From contig MDLC01000013.1 of the NCBI GenBank assembly GCA_001723645.1, forward strand, positions 1 to 64,000: a stretch of DNA of 64,000 nucleotides. The letters run 5' to 3'. The translations under genes were made by a program, and so were the position numbers. This stretch comes from Candidatus Endobugula sertula (lineage in GTDB: Bacteria > Pseudomonadota > Gammaproteobacteria > Pseudomonadales > Cellvibrionaceae). This document shows, in pieces, positions 9,150 to 17,534 of the stretch; within the stretch, counting starts at the first letter, position 1; every line of letters starts with the position of its first letter. Below the pieces are notes generated by a model. The model made no database searches, was not told where the DNA came from, and saw only the letters and a program-made list of their open reading frames with translations.

Positions 9150-9854
9150 CTACTTTGCACTCAGTGCTTGAGAACGGTTAACGGGTAATATGTCTATTGA
9201 CGTATTTTTACCTCCCAAGTAAGTTTTATCCGACAAGTAAAAGTGTGTAAATGCACTTTCGAAATCGTCCGACACCGATTTTTTGACAATATCAGTCTTC
9301 ATTATAGCTTTTTGCCAAGCTTGAACCTTAGGGCATCCAGCCAATAAGTCATAACCTGTATGCTCGAAAATAATATTAGCGCGGTGTAACAACGGTAGCC
9401 AAGCGATATCGACATTACTGAGGGTCTCGCCTTTAAAAAACGGGCCTTTTCCTAAGTAGGCTTCGGCTTTAGTAAAAATTTTCCTTAGATTTTCAGAACG
9501 TTGGGTCAATGTTTCTTCATCGGCGCTGCGCATAGTGCTGCACTGAACCAAGTAGTTTTTTGTGGCCATGTAGCTCCATGCTCGATCAATGGCTCGCTGT
9601 TCTGGTGAAATATCATTTTCAATGGGGCGGCTTATTTCATCCAAATATTCAACAATGGCATCAGATTCAAACAATACCGTGCCCGATTCTGTTATCAGTA
9701 CGGGTACTTGGCCATTCGGTGAGATATTCAAAAACCACAGGGGTTTATTGCTTAAGCTAATGTACTCTACTTTGTAGGGTATACTCTTGGCCTCCAACAA
9801 TGCAGTAACACGCTGTACAAATGGGCAAATGTTAAAACTAATTAATTTCATCAT
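9150..9854 (-). CDS. Glutathione S-transferase family protein
   Basis: The 234-residue protein has an N-terminal thioredoxin-fold domain with the active-site segment ICPFVQRV (Cys near residue 10, as in omega/beta-like GSTs) and the glutathione-binding loop NGQVPVL followed by LFESDAIVEYL. A helical C-terminal domain follows from about residue 90. The substrate cannot be told; stringent-starvation-protein-like or dehydroascorbate-type members have similar active sites. AGAGGA lies 7 bases before the ATG at 9854. It stands alone between cysD and yheV. Confidence 0.85.
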   Translation of the reverse strand: MMKLISFNICPFVQRVTALLEAKSIPYKVEYISLSNKPLWFLNISPNGQVPVLITESGTVLFESDAIVEYLDEISRPIENDISPEQRAIDRAWSYMATKNYLVQCSTMRSADEETLTQRSENLRKIFTKAEAYLGKGPFFKGETLSNVDIAWLPLLHRANIIFEHTGYDLLAGCPKVQAWQKAIMKTDIVKKSVSDDFESAFTHFYLSDKTYLGGKNTSIDILPVNRSQALSAK

Positions 9855-9987
9855 TGATTCTTTCCTCTTTGATTATCAATGTTGTTATGTGCCTTGTTTT
9901 TGCCCTATTTAATATTTTTTTGTCCTATACATCGCTCAGGTCTTAAAACAAGGCGTACGCAGCTCATTCAGTCATTGATTGTAAACT

Positions 9988-10242
9988 CTAATGTTTTGTA
10001 CTGTTTCCATTGGGGTCAAGAACCAATACTTGTGTCTCTATTTCAGTGGGATCTTCGCTCGTATTCACTCGTGTTTCCAATTCGCGATAGTGTTGCTTAA
10101 AATGCATTTCATCGTGAAAGTCACAGCTCACACATTCACGAAACTCCTTGTCGTTTTTTTTGTAAGTCACCAGTTTATCCATTTTGTTGCAACGGGGGCA
10201 AACTGCCCCGGCAATAAATCGTTTGTGGGCTTTAAATACCAT
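9988..10242 (-). CDS. yheV: YheV family (DUF2387) putative zinc-ribbon protein
   Basis: An 84-residue protein with a zinc-ribbon pattern: CPRC at about residue 14 and CVSC at about 36, separated by a basic beta-hairpin. Length and sequence fit YheV/DUF2387, a small putative metal-binding family of unknown function. It begins 28 bases after the prlC stop on the same strand; the prlC-yheV pair is conserved in gammaproteobacteria including Pseudomonas. This context is the strongest support for the call. Confidence 0.85.
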   Translation of the reverse strand: MVFKAHKRFIAGAVCPRCNKMDKLVTYKKNDKEFRECVSCDFHDEMHFKQHYRELETRVNTSEDPTEIETQVLVLDPNGNSTKH

Positions 10243-10269
10243 TATTTTTAAACCTTGTGCGTTCTTGCT

Positions 10270-12327
10270 CTACAAACCGCTGTGACGTAATAGTGCATCC
10301 GTTTCTGGTCTACGACCACGAAAGGCGATAAATAAGTCCATGGGTTTTTGAGAACCACCACTTGCCAAGATAGTGGTTAGGAATTTTTCACTCGTGGTTT
10401 TGTCAAAAATGCCCTTTTCTTCAAATAAAGAAAACGCATCAGCAGAAAGCACTTCAGCCCATTTATAACTGTAGTAACCCGCTGCGTAACCTCCTGCAAA
10501 AATATGTTTAAAACTGTTTTGAAATTTATTACATTCAGGGGGTATAGTTACGGCAACTTGCTTACGTACTTGATCCAAAGTTGTCTGAACGTCAACTGGA
10601 TTCTTTGGGTCATAATGTTCATGAATTAACATATCAAATAATGCAAATTCGATTTGCCTTAGCATTTGCATGCCGGATTGAAAATTTTTTGCCGTTAGCA
10701 TTTTTTCCAGTAGACGTTCCGGTAAAGGTTCACCCGTTTGGTAGTGACAGGATATCATGGGAATAACACTTTTTTCCCAGCACCAGTTTTCCAGAAATTG
10801 GCTTGGTAACTCTACCGCATCCCAGGCAACTCCGCTGATTCCACTGACGGCAGCATCAGTCATTTGAGTGAGCATATGATGGAGTCCGTGACCAAACTCA
10901 TGGAAGAGTGTGGTTACTTCCTGATGTGTCAGTAACGAGGGTGTATCGCCAACAGGTGGTGAAAAATTACAGGTTAAAAAGGCAACAGGTAATTGCAGTG
11001 TATTCTCACGTAAACGACGGGTACGACAATCTGCCATCCAGGCCCCCCCACGTTTTTTATCACGAGCGTACATGTCCAAATAAAAATAAGCGATCGTTTG
11101 TTGATTTTTTTCAATCCGATACAAATGTATATCATCATGATACTTTTCTATATCGTGTGTTGTTTCAATTATGATACCAAATAAACGATTGACTACCGAG
11201 AACAAGCCTTCCAAAACACGCTCGGCTGGGAAGTAAGCTCGTAGAGCCTCTTGTGATACGGTATATTTTTCCTGGCGCAGCTTTTCACTGTAATAGGCTA
11301 TATCCCAGGCTTCCAGTGTCTCAATACCCTCACTGTTTTTGGCGTAGTTTGTGAGCTCTTGTAAATCTTTTTTAGCGGCGGGTAAAGATTTGTTCACCAA
11401 GTCATATAAGAATTCAGTAACCTGTTGAGGCGTATTTGCCATTTTGGTGGCCAGGGATAGTTCAGCGTAATTGGCAAACCCCAGCAGGCAGGCCAGTTCA
11501 TGACGTAATGCTAATATTTCTTCAATAATAGCAGTATTATCCCATTGATCTTTTTTATCCGCATCGCTTTCCTGAGAGGCTCGGGTAACAAAGGCTCGGT
11601 ACGTTTTTTCTCGAAGTGCACGATCATCAGCATAAGTCATTACTGCCAAATAAGAAGGCATATCCAGTGTCACTACATAACCTTCAAGTTGTTTTTGTTG
11701 CGCCGTTTGTTTTGCCGCCGCTAATTCGGTTTCTGGTAGACCTGCCAACGCTTTTGCGGAATCGAACTGGCACAACCAGACTTGCGTTGCATCAAGCACA
11801 TTATTAGAAAACTGGTTTGATAGTGCAGACAATCTTTTTTTAATATCACCATAACGCTGTTTGTCAGCTTCGGGCAAGGCAATACCAGCTAAGTGAAAGT
11901 CGCGGAGTGCCTGTTCAATCACCCTTTGTTGAGGAGTGGTTAGCTGTTGATAATGTTCACTATCTACCAGCCGTTTGTAGGCTCTATATAAGGGTTCGTG
12001 TTGGTCAATAGCGGTATTAAACGCAGTGATTTTTTTCAGGCAGGTTTCATAAACATGACGTAGCTCATCACTGTTTTTAACACTATTGAGATGTTGCACA
12101 GGGGACCAGCTTTGGTTGAGCAGGTCTGACGCTTCTTCAAAAGGTGCAACCAGATTATCCCAAGAAGGGGGAGTACCCTCTTCAATGACCTTTAGTTGAT
12201 TTTCCAAGATCGTAAACACATCCTCAATACGCTGACTAATAGCAGGAATAATATGCTCAACAGTGATACGTTCAAAAGGTGGAAGAGGGTGGTACTCAAG
12301 CAAGGGGTTAGACATAATAGTGTGCAT
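10270..12327 (-). CDS. prlC: Oligopeptidase A (M3 zinc metallopeptidase)
   Basis: A cytoplasmic peptidase that degrades oligopeptides, including cleaved signal peptides. About 685 residues, the normal size. The zinc motif HEFGHGLHH is present about two thirds along, followed by the family region FLENWCWE. The ATG at 12327 is preceded by TGAGA; an internal ATG four codons later (12315) begins the usual SNPLL start and cannot be excluded. yheV follows on the same strand and the carbonic anhydrase gene diverges upstream. Confidence 0.96.
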   Translation of the reverse strand: MHTIMSNPLLEYHPLPPFERITVEHIIPAISQRIEDVFTILENQLKVIEEGTPPSWDNLVAPFEEASDLLNQSWSPVQHLNSVKNSDELRHVYETCLKKITAFNTAIDQHEPLYRAYKRLVDSEHYQQLTTPQQRVIEQALRDFHLAGIALPEADKQRYGDIKKRLSALSNQFSNNVLDATQVWLCQFDSAKALAGLPETELAAAKQTAQQKQLEGYVVTLDMPSYLAVMTYADDRALREKTYRAFVTRASQESDADKKDQWDNTAIIEEILALRHELACLLGFANYAELSLATKMANTPQQVTEFLYDLVNKSLPAAKKDLQELTNYAKNSEGIETLEAWDIAYYSEKLRQEKYTVSQEALRAYFPAERVLEGLFSVVNRLFGIIIETTHDIEKYHDDIHLYRIEKNQQTIAYFYLDMYARDKKRGGAWMADCRTRRLRENTLQLPVAFLTCNFSPPVGDTPSLLTHQEVTTLFHEFGHGLHHMLTQMTDAAVSGISGVAWDAVELPSQFLENWCWEKSVIPMISCHYQTGEPLPERLLEKMLTAKNFQSGMQMLRQIEFALFDMLIHEHYDPKNPVDVQTTLDQVRKQVAVTIPPECNKFQNSFKHIFAGGYAAGYYSYKWAEVLSADAFSLFEEKGIFDKTTSEKFLTTILASGGSQKPMDLFIAFRGRRPETDALLRHSGL

Positions 12328-12533
12328 TTATCTCAGGCTAATGAATAGGATTAGAACTTCATTGTCGATAATGGGACTTTAATTGACGAACCATCTACCA
12401 CAATTTTATGGGCACAAATCCCTCTGTAAAGAAATAATCAGTATTATATAAAAAGCCTATCTATAATACAGGCTTTCCCATAAAATAGTACGGTAAATGT
12501 CATTTGATCAACCTCTCAATAGGCCCCATAAAA

Positions 12534-13088
12534 ATGCTTGCAGGTACAATAAATCATCATGCTATCCGTACTTATAACAATATAACCCCCAAGTTGGGTC
12601 AACGGGTTTTCATTGATCCTGCCGCGGTGGTTATTGGTAATGTAGAGATAGGGGATGATAGTTCGGTCTGGCCCTGTGCTGTTATTCGTGGAGATGTGCA
12701 TCGCATTGGTATTGGCGCTCGCACTTCTGTACAGGATGGCTCTGTATTACATGTTACTCACAAGGGGCTCTTTAACGAAGAAGGCTGGCCACTCACCATT
12801 GGTGCTGATGTTACCATAGGTCATTCGGTTAACCTTCATGGTTGTACAGTAGGCAACAGGGTGTTAGTAGGTATCGGTTCAACGGTTTTGGATGGTGCTA
12901 TAATCGAAGACAATGTTTGTATTGGTGCCGGTACTCTGGTGCCTCCAGGTAAGGTGCTTGAAAGCGGCTATTTGTATGTGGGGAATCCTTGCAGGCAGGT
13001 ACGTTCTTTAAGAGATGGAGAAGTGGATTTTTTTACCTACTCTTCAAATAATTACGTTGCGCTAAAAGATACTTTTTTAACTGAGTGA
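12534..13088 (+). CDS. Gamma-carbonic anhydrase family protein
   Basis: A left-handed beta-helix protein of about 184 residues built from hexapeptide repeats (IGNVEIGDDSSVWPCAVIRG and following turns). Metal-binding histidines of the gamma class are recognisable: HV in SVLHVTH, HSVNLHG. Members (YrdA/PaaY-like) are trimeric; some hydrate CO2, many have no proven activity. The ATG at 12534 is preferred over a TTG ten codons earlier because the family starts close to it. It diverges from prlC, as in Pseudomonas. Confidence 0.9.
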   Translation: MLAGTINHHAIRTYNNITPKLGQRVFIDPAAVVIGNVEIGDDSSVWPCAVIRGDVHRIGIGARTSVQDGSVLHVTHKGLFNEEGWPLTIGADVTIGHSVNLHGCTVGNRVLVGIGSTVLDGAIIEDNVCIGAGTLVPPGKVLESGYLYVGNPCRQVRSLRDGEVDFFTYSSNNYVALKDTFLTE

Positions 13089-13124
13089 TTATACTGATGC
13101 TATCGACTAACGGGGCCTGAGATT

Positions 13125-13565
13125 ATGCGCTATTTGCATACGATGGTTCGCGTACACAATCTGGATAATGCCCTTGACTTTTATTGTGACAAACTCGGTT
13201 TAGTGGAAGTGAGCCGTCAGGATAATCATAAAGGACGGTTTACGTTGGTATTTTTGGCTGCACCTAACGATGTAAAAAGTGCGAAAAACCATAAGGCTCC
13301 CCTACTTGAGCTCACCTACAATTGGCATACTGAAGAGTATGCAGGTGGACGTAATTTTGGCCATCTGGCTTATTGTGTCGATGATATTTATGCATTATGC
13401 CAGTCATTAATGGAGAAGGGTGTCACTATTCACCGTCCACCACGAGATGGTCATATGGCGTTTATTCGTTCACCCGATGGGATTTCTATCGAACTACTAC
13501 AGCAAGGAGAAGCATTGGAACCTATAGAACCTTGGGCTTCAATGGAGAATATCGGCAGTTGGTAA
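13125..13565 (+). CDS. gloA: Lactoylglutathione lyase (glyoxalase I)
   Basis: It isomerises the hemithioacetal of methylglyoxal and glutathione to lactoylglutathione. 146 residues. The four metal ligands of the family can be placed: His5 (RYLHTMVRV), Glu in LLELTYNW, His in NFGHLAYCVDD and Glu in GISIELLQQ. The sequence resembles GloA closely over its whole length. It follows the carbonic anhydrase gene by 36 bases. A related VOC-fold enzyme is possible but the LELTYNW and GH motifs favour glyoxalase I. Confidence 0.88.
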   Translation: MRYLHTMVRVHNLDNALDFYCDKLGLVEVSRQDNHKGRFTLVFLAAPNDVKSAKNHKAPLLELTYNWHTEEYAGGRNFGHLAYCVDDIYALCQSLMEKGVTIHRPPRDGHMAFIRSPDGISIELLQQGEALEPIEPWASMENIGSW

Positions 13566-13618
13566 GCTACCCTGGTATTAACCATAATGTGGATATAGAG
13601 CGTCTTACTAGAAAGCGT

Positions 13619-13909
13619 TTAATGAAGTTGTATGAGTTTTTCTTTTAGCTCCTCGGCAGATTCAACACCCTCTAATGCTGCTCGAATACGGTTAAATGCT
13701 TCAGCAGCCAATTCAGCTCGAGATGCATAGGTGGTTAGAGAACCTCCATTCCAACCCACCAGCTTTAGTATTTCTTTTTTAAAAGTGCCACCATTGCCAA
13801 TTCGTGATCCTAACGTGATAAGTTGTTGTTCAATAAGTAGATGGCTAGGTTTATCTCTACTAATTTTCATAAAATCTTCTGGCTGGACTTCTGGATATGA
13901 TTGCGACAC
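13619..13909 (-). CDS. Small conserved-looking protein of unknown function
   Basis: I do not recognise this 96-residue protein. It starts at a GTG with a strong AAGGAG site 7 bases upstream, which makes it a credible gene. It is mostly helical and charged, with no signal peptide or membrane segment, and ends in a possible short coiled coil (AEELKEKLIQLH). It converges with gloA (53-base gap). Confidence 0.55.
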   Translation of the reverse strand: MSQSYPEVQPEDFMKISRDKPSHLLIEQQLITLGSRIGNGGTFKKEILKLVGWNGGSLTTYASRAELAAEAFNRIRAALEGVESAEELKEKLIQLH

Positions 13910-14145
13910 TACTCATCTCCTTAATTTGATTCACTAAGGGTAAGTATAGTGCCTGAGCTAGGTGATCTCTGATTTTTTTAAGAAAATTTAGGCGGTGATT
14001 TATACAGCATAGACCTATCGTAGTTATAAGCGTATGACCCAGGTACTAACCACACTTTTCCCTGACGTTATTTTATTATTGTGATAGTCGGGTTAAAGGT
14101 ATGGTGTCTTTAAAAGCTTCTTACATTTTACGTCCAACAAAAGTT

Positions 14146-14631
14146 CTACTCTGTTTCAAAACAGGCTCCGGCACGATTTTTAGCCACATTACTATGATGA
14201 AATAGGCGACCATTCATCGCAATATAGACGTCTGCTGAAAGTAGTTGCACTGCTGCTAGTGCAAAGCCCAGGTTAAATGGTGCATCACTACAACGCATAC
14301 GGGCGGGCTGCATGGCACCTACTAATACGATTGTCTTGGTCGATAGGTCATAGGTCGATAGCATTTTGGCTGTTTGTGCCATAGTATCTGTACCATGAGT
14401 AATAATAATCTGCTTGGATTTCGTAGCGGCGACCTTTTCACTGATGTGTTGCCGATCTTCTTGGGTTATTTCTAGACTATCTTTACGCAGTACTTCCTCT
14501 ACCTGATAGTCAATCGTTACATTCCCTTCTTGCAGGATGGGAGTAACCTGAGTATCGCCAATACTGAACTGACTGTTCGCATCAAAGTACAGTTTATCAA
14601 AGGTCCCCCCCGTTGTGAAAATAGTTATCAT
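14146..14631 (-). CDS. Short asparaginase-like protein (N-terminal domain only)
   Basis: About 161 residues matching only the N-terminal domain of type I/II asparaginases (whole enzymes are about 330). Both catalytic threonine motifs are kept: TTGGTFDK near the start and THGTDTM at about residue 80; a later GAMQPAR segment matches the family. Single-domain proteins of this kind occur in gammaproteobacteria as their own family, so this is not necessarily a truncation; activity is unproven. The ATG at 14631 follows AGAGG by 5 bases and is preferred over a GTG two codons earlier. Confidence 0.75.
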   Translation of the reverse strand: MITIFTTGGTFDKLYFDANSQFSIGDTQVTPILQEGNVTIDYQVEEVLRKDSLEITQEDRQHISEKVAATKSKQIIITHGTDTMAQTAKMLSTYDLSTKTIVLVGAMQPARMRCSDAPFNLGFALAAVQLLSADVYIAMNGRLFHHSNVAKNRAGACFETE

Positions 14632-14782
14632 AGGCACCTCTTAGCCATTATTACTTTAATAGATTGATGGTAACGCCTAAAACGGTTCCCATTGACACTT
14701 TTGTTGTTGGTCAATGTTATCTTAGCATTTTTTATTAGCTTCACTATACTGAAAGTAATCACCGAAATATGGAGGGCTTCTG

Positions 14783-15214
14783 TTGTTTTTGCCCGTTGCA
14801 CGTCCATTTATTATTGTTTTTCTTCTATTAATCACTTTCCCCTTGTTAAATTGTAGTGTCAAACTTGATGAAAGCAATGCTCGTAAACTAATGGAAGACG
14901 TGTTTAAAGCGCGTAAAGCGGGAAGCTTTCGTAAAGAATTTACACTGTATGCGAAAGAAGACTTTGAAATCGTTCCTTTTGAGGAGGTTTCTGGTACTTT
15001 ACAAACTATCGTTGCTAGCGCAGGTCGTTTTAAATCTGCAAAACATAGGCAGACCAAAATTTCACGTCGTAATCAATTGGGCAAAGGCTTGGTCAATTAT
15101 GTGGTGCTGACTTATCTTGTCACCTACAGCAATATGCAGTTGGAGGAATCCTATTACTTTGTCGGTGAGTCTACAGTGCCCAAGCTGGTTTATTTAACCC
15201 TGCAATATCCCTAA
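14783..15214 (+). CDS. Exported protein of unknown function
   Basis: A 143-residue protein with an N-terminal hydrophobic segment (about 8-22) ending LLNCSV, a weak lipobox (Asn before Cys is unusual), so it may be a lipoprotein or simply secreted. The rest is a small mixed domain with many basic residues and several beta strands towards the end. I do not recognise the family. The start is TTG, supported by GGAGG 8 bases upstream. It converges on ubiC. Confidence 0.6.
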   Translation: MFLPVARPFIIVFLLLITFPLLNCSVKLDESNARKLMEDVFKARKAGSFRKEFTLYAKEDFEIVPFEEVSGTLQTIVASAGRFKSAKHRQTKISRRNQLGKGLVNYVVLTYLVTYSNMQLEESYYFVGESTVPKLVYLTLQYP

Positions 15215-15337
15215 GCGTCTGTTGACGTTTTCTCTTTACCATGGCTAGAGGTGCTTTTTAGGCTGCACGGAAATAAAGGTGAAATGTCAACAGTGCCTAG
15301 TCTAGTGTATCTTTGTAGAGTCTGTCCCTGGGATGTG

Positions 15338-15946
15338 CTAATGGTTGAGCAACGCCGGCAAAAAGATTTCACTGACCAGTAGGGGTTTATTGGATACACG
15401 AAACACTGACCGCCGTCCCCAGGTTACCTGAGAAATCTGTAGTTTTTCAGGGAGCTGTCGGGGTTGCAACTGAGCCACTTCCATAGGCCCCCTGCTCATG
15501 GTGGGATCAGTAAATAATTGTTCACCCAAGGATTTATTACCTAAATAGTACAAACGCCTGAGTGGTCCATGTAAAGTGGTTAAAGGGATGACTGTTCGGG
15601 CATAAATCCAGGGGATTCCATCACCATAGAGTACTACCTCTCTAATCACTCCCCAGTGGCGGTGCGGCATTAACAGAGCCCGTTGTTCAGAAAAGTTCGC
15701 TCGCCGGATGCGTTGTTGTAACACTTCGATACTCAACCGCCCTTGAGATTTATCGATTAATTTTTGCGTTAGCGACCCCTTATCAACTAACCAGGAATAA
15801 TAAGAGTGGGGAATTTTGTATTGACTGCGTTGTGGCTGACACCAAAGGGGTTGAGACACACCTAGAGTGTTCTGTTGCAAGTCTTGTGGAAAAAATAACG
15901 GCAATGCAAGCCACCTATAAACGAAACTTATTGAGTGAACACGCAT
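15338..15946 (-). CDS. ubiC: Chorismate--pyruvate lyase
   Basis: It removes pyruvate from chorismate to give 4-hydroxybenzoate, the first step of ubiquinone synthesis. 202 residues, slightly longer than E. coli UbiC (165) at the N-terminus. Family landmarks: REVVLYGDGIPWIYARTVIP, LGNKSLGEQLF, and WGRRSVFRV...PLLVSEIFLP containing the active-site Arg and Glu. The start is not well supported by a ribosome site. ubiA, usually the next gene, is absent here: a convergent unknown gene lies downstream. Confidence 0.9.
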   Translation of the reverse strand: MRVHSISFVYRWLALPLFFPQDLQQNTLGVSQPLWCQPQRSQYKIPHSYYSWLVDKGSLTQKLIDKSQGRLSIEVLQQRIRRANFSEQRALLMPHRHWGVIREVVLYGDGIPWIYARTVIPLTTLHGPLRRLYYLGNKSLGEQLFTDPTMSRGPMEVAQLQPRQLPEKLQISQVTWGRRSVFRVSNKPLLVSEIFLPALLNH

Positions 15947-16003
15947 TGTATAGAAAGTCCGTTTCCAGGCAAGCCTGATATCAATAAAAATGGGGGCCAG
16001 GGT

Positions 16004-17410
16004 TTACGACTGCATTTTTTCAGCGATCTCTTGTAGCATCTCCTGCGATTCTAAAATCATGTCCATCGCTTCAAGGGCATCCTCTCTTTTTAATTGAAAG
16101 CGATCCAGAGTTGCATCGGATACAGGCTTTGCAGATACTCCCATGTGAATCCCTTTTTCATTTAACAATTTTTTGGTGATATAAATCAATACGCTATATT
16201 GCCAGTGCTCACCGGAATACGTTGGGTTATTTTGATGACGCAAAGCAGTGTATACCTCTTTGGGTAGATTCCAAAAGTCCATTAACCATGCAACTAGTTG
16301 ATTACGGTCTACACCGATGATCTTTTGCTCTATGGTATCAATGGCTGCATGGGGATTCCCATCAATATGCTCACAGATTGTTTCAAATTTATCGGGGAAT
16401 ACTTCAGCCATAATTAAGTAACCAAAATTATGTAACAGCCCTGCCAGGTAAGAACTGCCATAACCGGGACGTAATTCACGAGGCATACAACAGATAAGAG
16501 ATTCTGTACACGCTGCGACATAGACGGACTGTTGCCAATAAGACAGTCCGCCATCAGGACACCTGGTGGGCAATTTCAGGGTATTACCTAGTGCTAGACC
16601 TAAAGCTAGGTTCATTACCATGTCAAAGCCCAATACCCGAACTACCGCATCATGAATCGATTTAATCATGCCCGGTGCCGAGTAATAAGGCGACGACGCC
16701 CAACTCACCACCTGAGCAGCTAGACTGGCATCTAGTTCAATGACTTCGCATAGGTCGCTGACATCCACATTAGGGTCGACCCGCAATTGGATAATACGTT
16801 TGGCAATTGCGGGTAAGGGTGGCAGCTCTAAGGTTTCTTCCAAGCGTTGTTTAATACGGCGCTGGCTAAACTGCCCAACACTGTGGCTAATCTGCTGATA
16901 ATCCGTATCAGAAGACATGGATACGTTAATGGCATTGAGCGGGGTAGATATATCACTAACGACGGTTGCAGAGAGTAGTTTTTGAAACGACTCATTATCT
17001 AGTTTGATGTGTTGATTATTAATACCCAACGCCAATAACAGATTTTTGTTGTCTAATAATTTACTATCTACAATCGTGGGTAAATTCCCTATCTGAGGCA
17101 TCGCGGCCATCGATTGCAGCCCCAGCTTAGACACCACCCTTTTGAGCCCTTCTCCGATAACAGGGGTGTAAGGGTCTCCCATGGCACGTTCAACTGAATC
17201 CAGATCCAAAATACTTTGATTGGGGGCAATAGCCAGCAGTTTTTCTTGTTGGAAATTTTGCAACAGTTGTGCCCGTGCGATCTGCTGTCCGGAGTTTTCT
17301 GTTAGTTGATGTACGTCTGCGAGTGGTGGAAGTGGCAGATCAGCCAATGAATAAACCACATTGTGCTTTTTTAATACTTGTTGAATACTAGAAGGGACTG
17401 TCACAGGCAT
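16004..17410 (-). CDS. HDOD domain protein with N-terminal YbaK-like region
   Basis: 468 residues. The C-terminal half (about 195-400) is an HDOD domain (LPPLPAIAKRIIQLRVDPNV, then VLGFDMVMNLALGLALG), related to HD phosphohydrolases but usually lacking the metal-binding His-Asp pair and acting in signalling. The N-terminal part (about 1-150) resembles a YbaK/ProRS-associated fold, a combination known from Pseudomonas in the same position beside recG. The molecular role is unknown. It lies between ubiC and recG on the same strand. Confidence 0.85.
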   Translation of the reverse strand: MPVTVPSSIQQVLKKHNVVYSLADLPLPPLADVHQLTENSGQQIARAQLLQNFQQEKLLAIAPNQSILDLDSVERAMGDPYTPVIGEGLKRVVSKLGLQSMAAMPQIGNLPTIVDSKLLDNKNLLLALGINNQHIKLDNESFQKLLSATVVSDISTPLNAINVSMSSDTDYQQISHSVGQFSQRRIKQRLEETLELPPLPAIAKRIIQLRVDPNVDVSDLCEVIELDASLAAQVVSWASSPYYSAPGMIKSIHDAVVRVLGFDMVMNLALGLALGNTLKLPTRCPDGGLSYWQQSVYVAACTESLICCMPRELRPGYGSSYLAGLLHNFGYLIMAEVFPDKFETICEHIDGNPHAAIDTIEQKIIGVDRNQLVAWLMDFWNLPKEVYTALRHQNNPTYSGEHWQYSVLIYITKKLLNEKGIHMGVSAKPVSDATLDRFQLKREDALEAMDMILESQEMLQEIAEKMQS

Positions 17411-17534
17411 TCCTCTCGGTAAAATCTTTATACAAATGGTTCCTATCCTAAGTGTAGTTGAAGAATGCTGGCTGGCTAGTTCGAATTAGGCATCAGAGAT
17501 GTACTTTTTCATATTCCTTGAAACATCTCTCCAA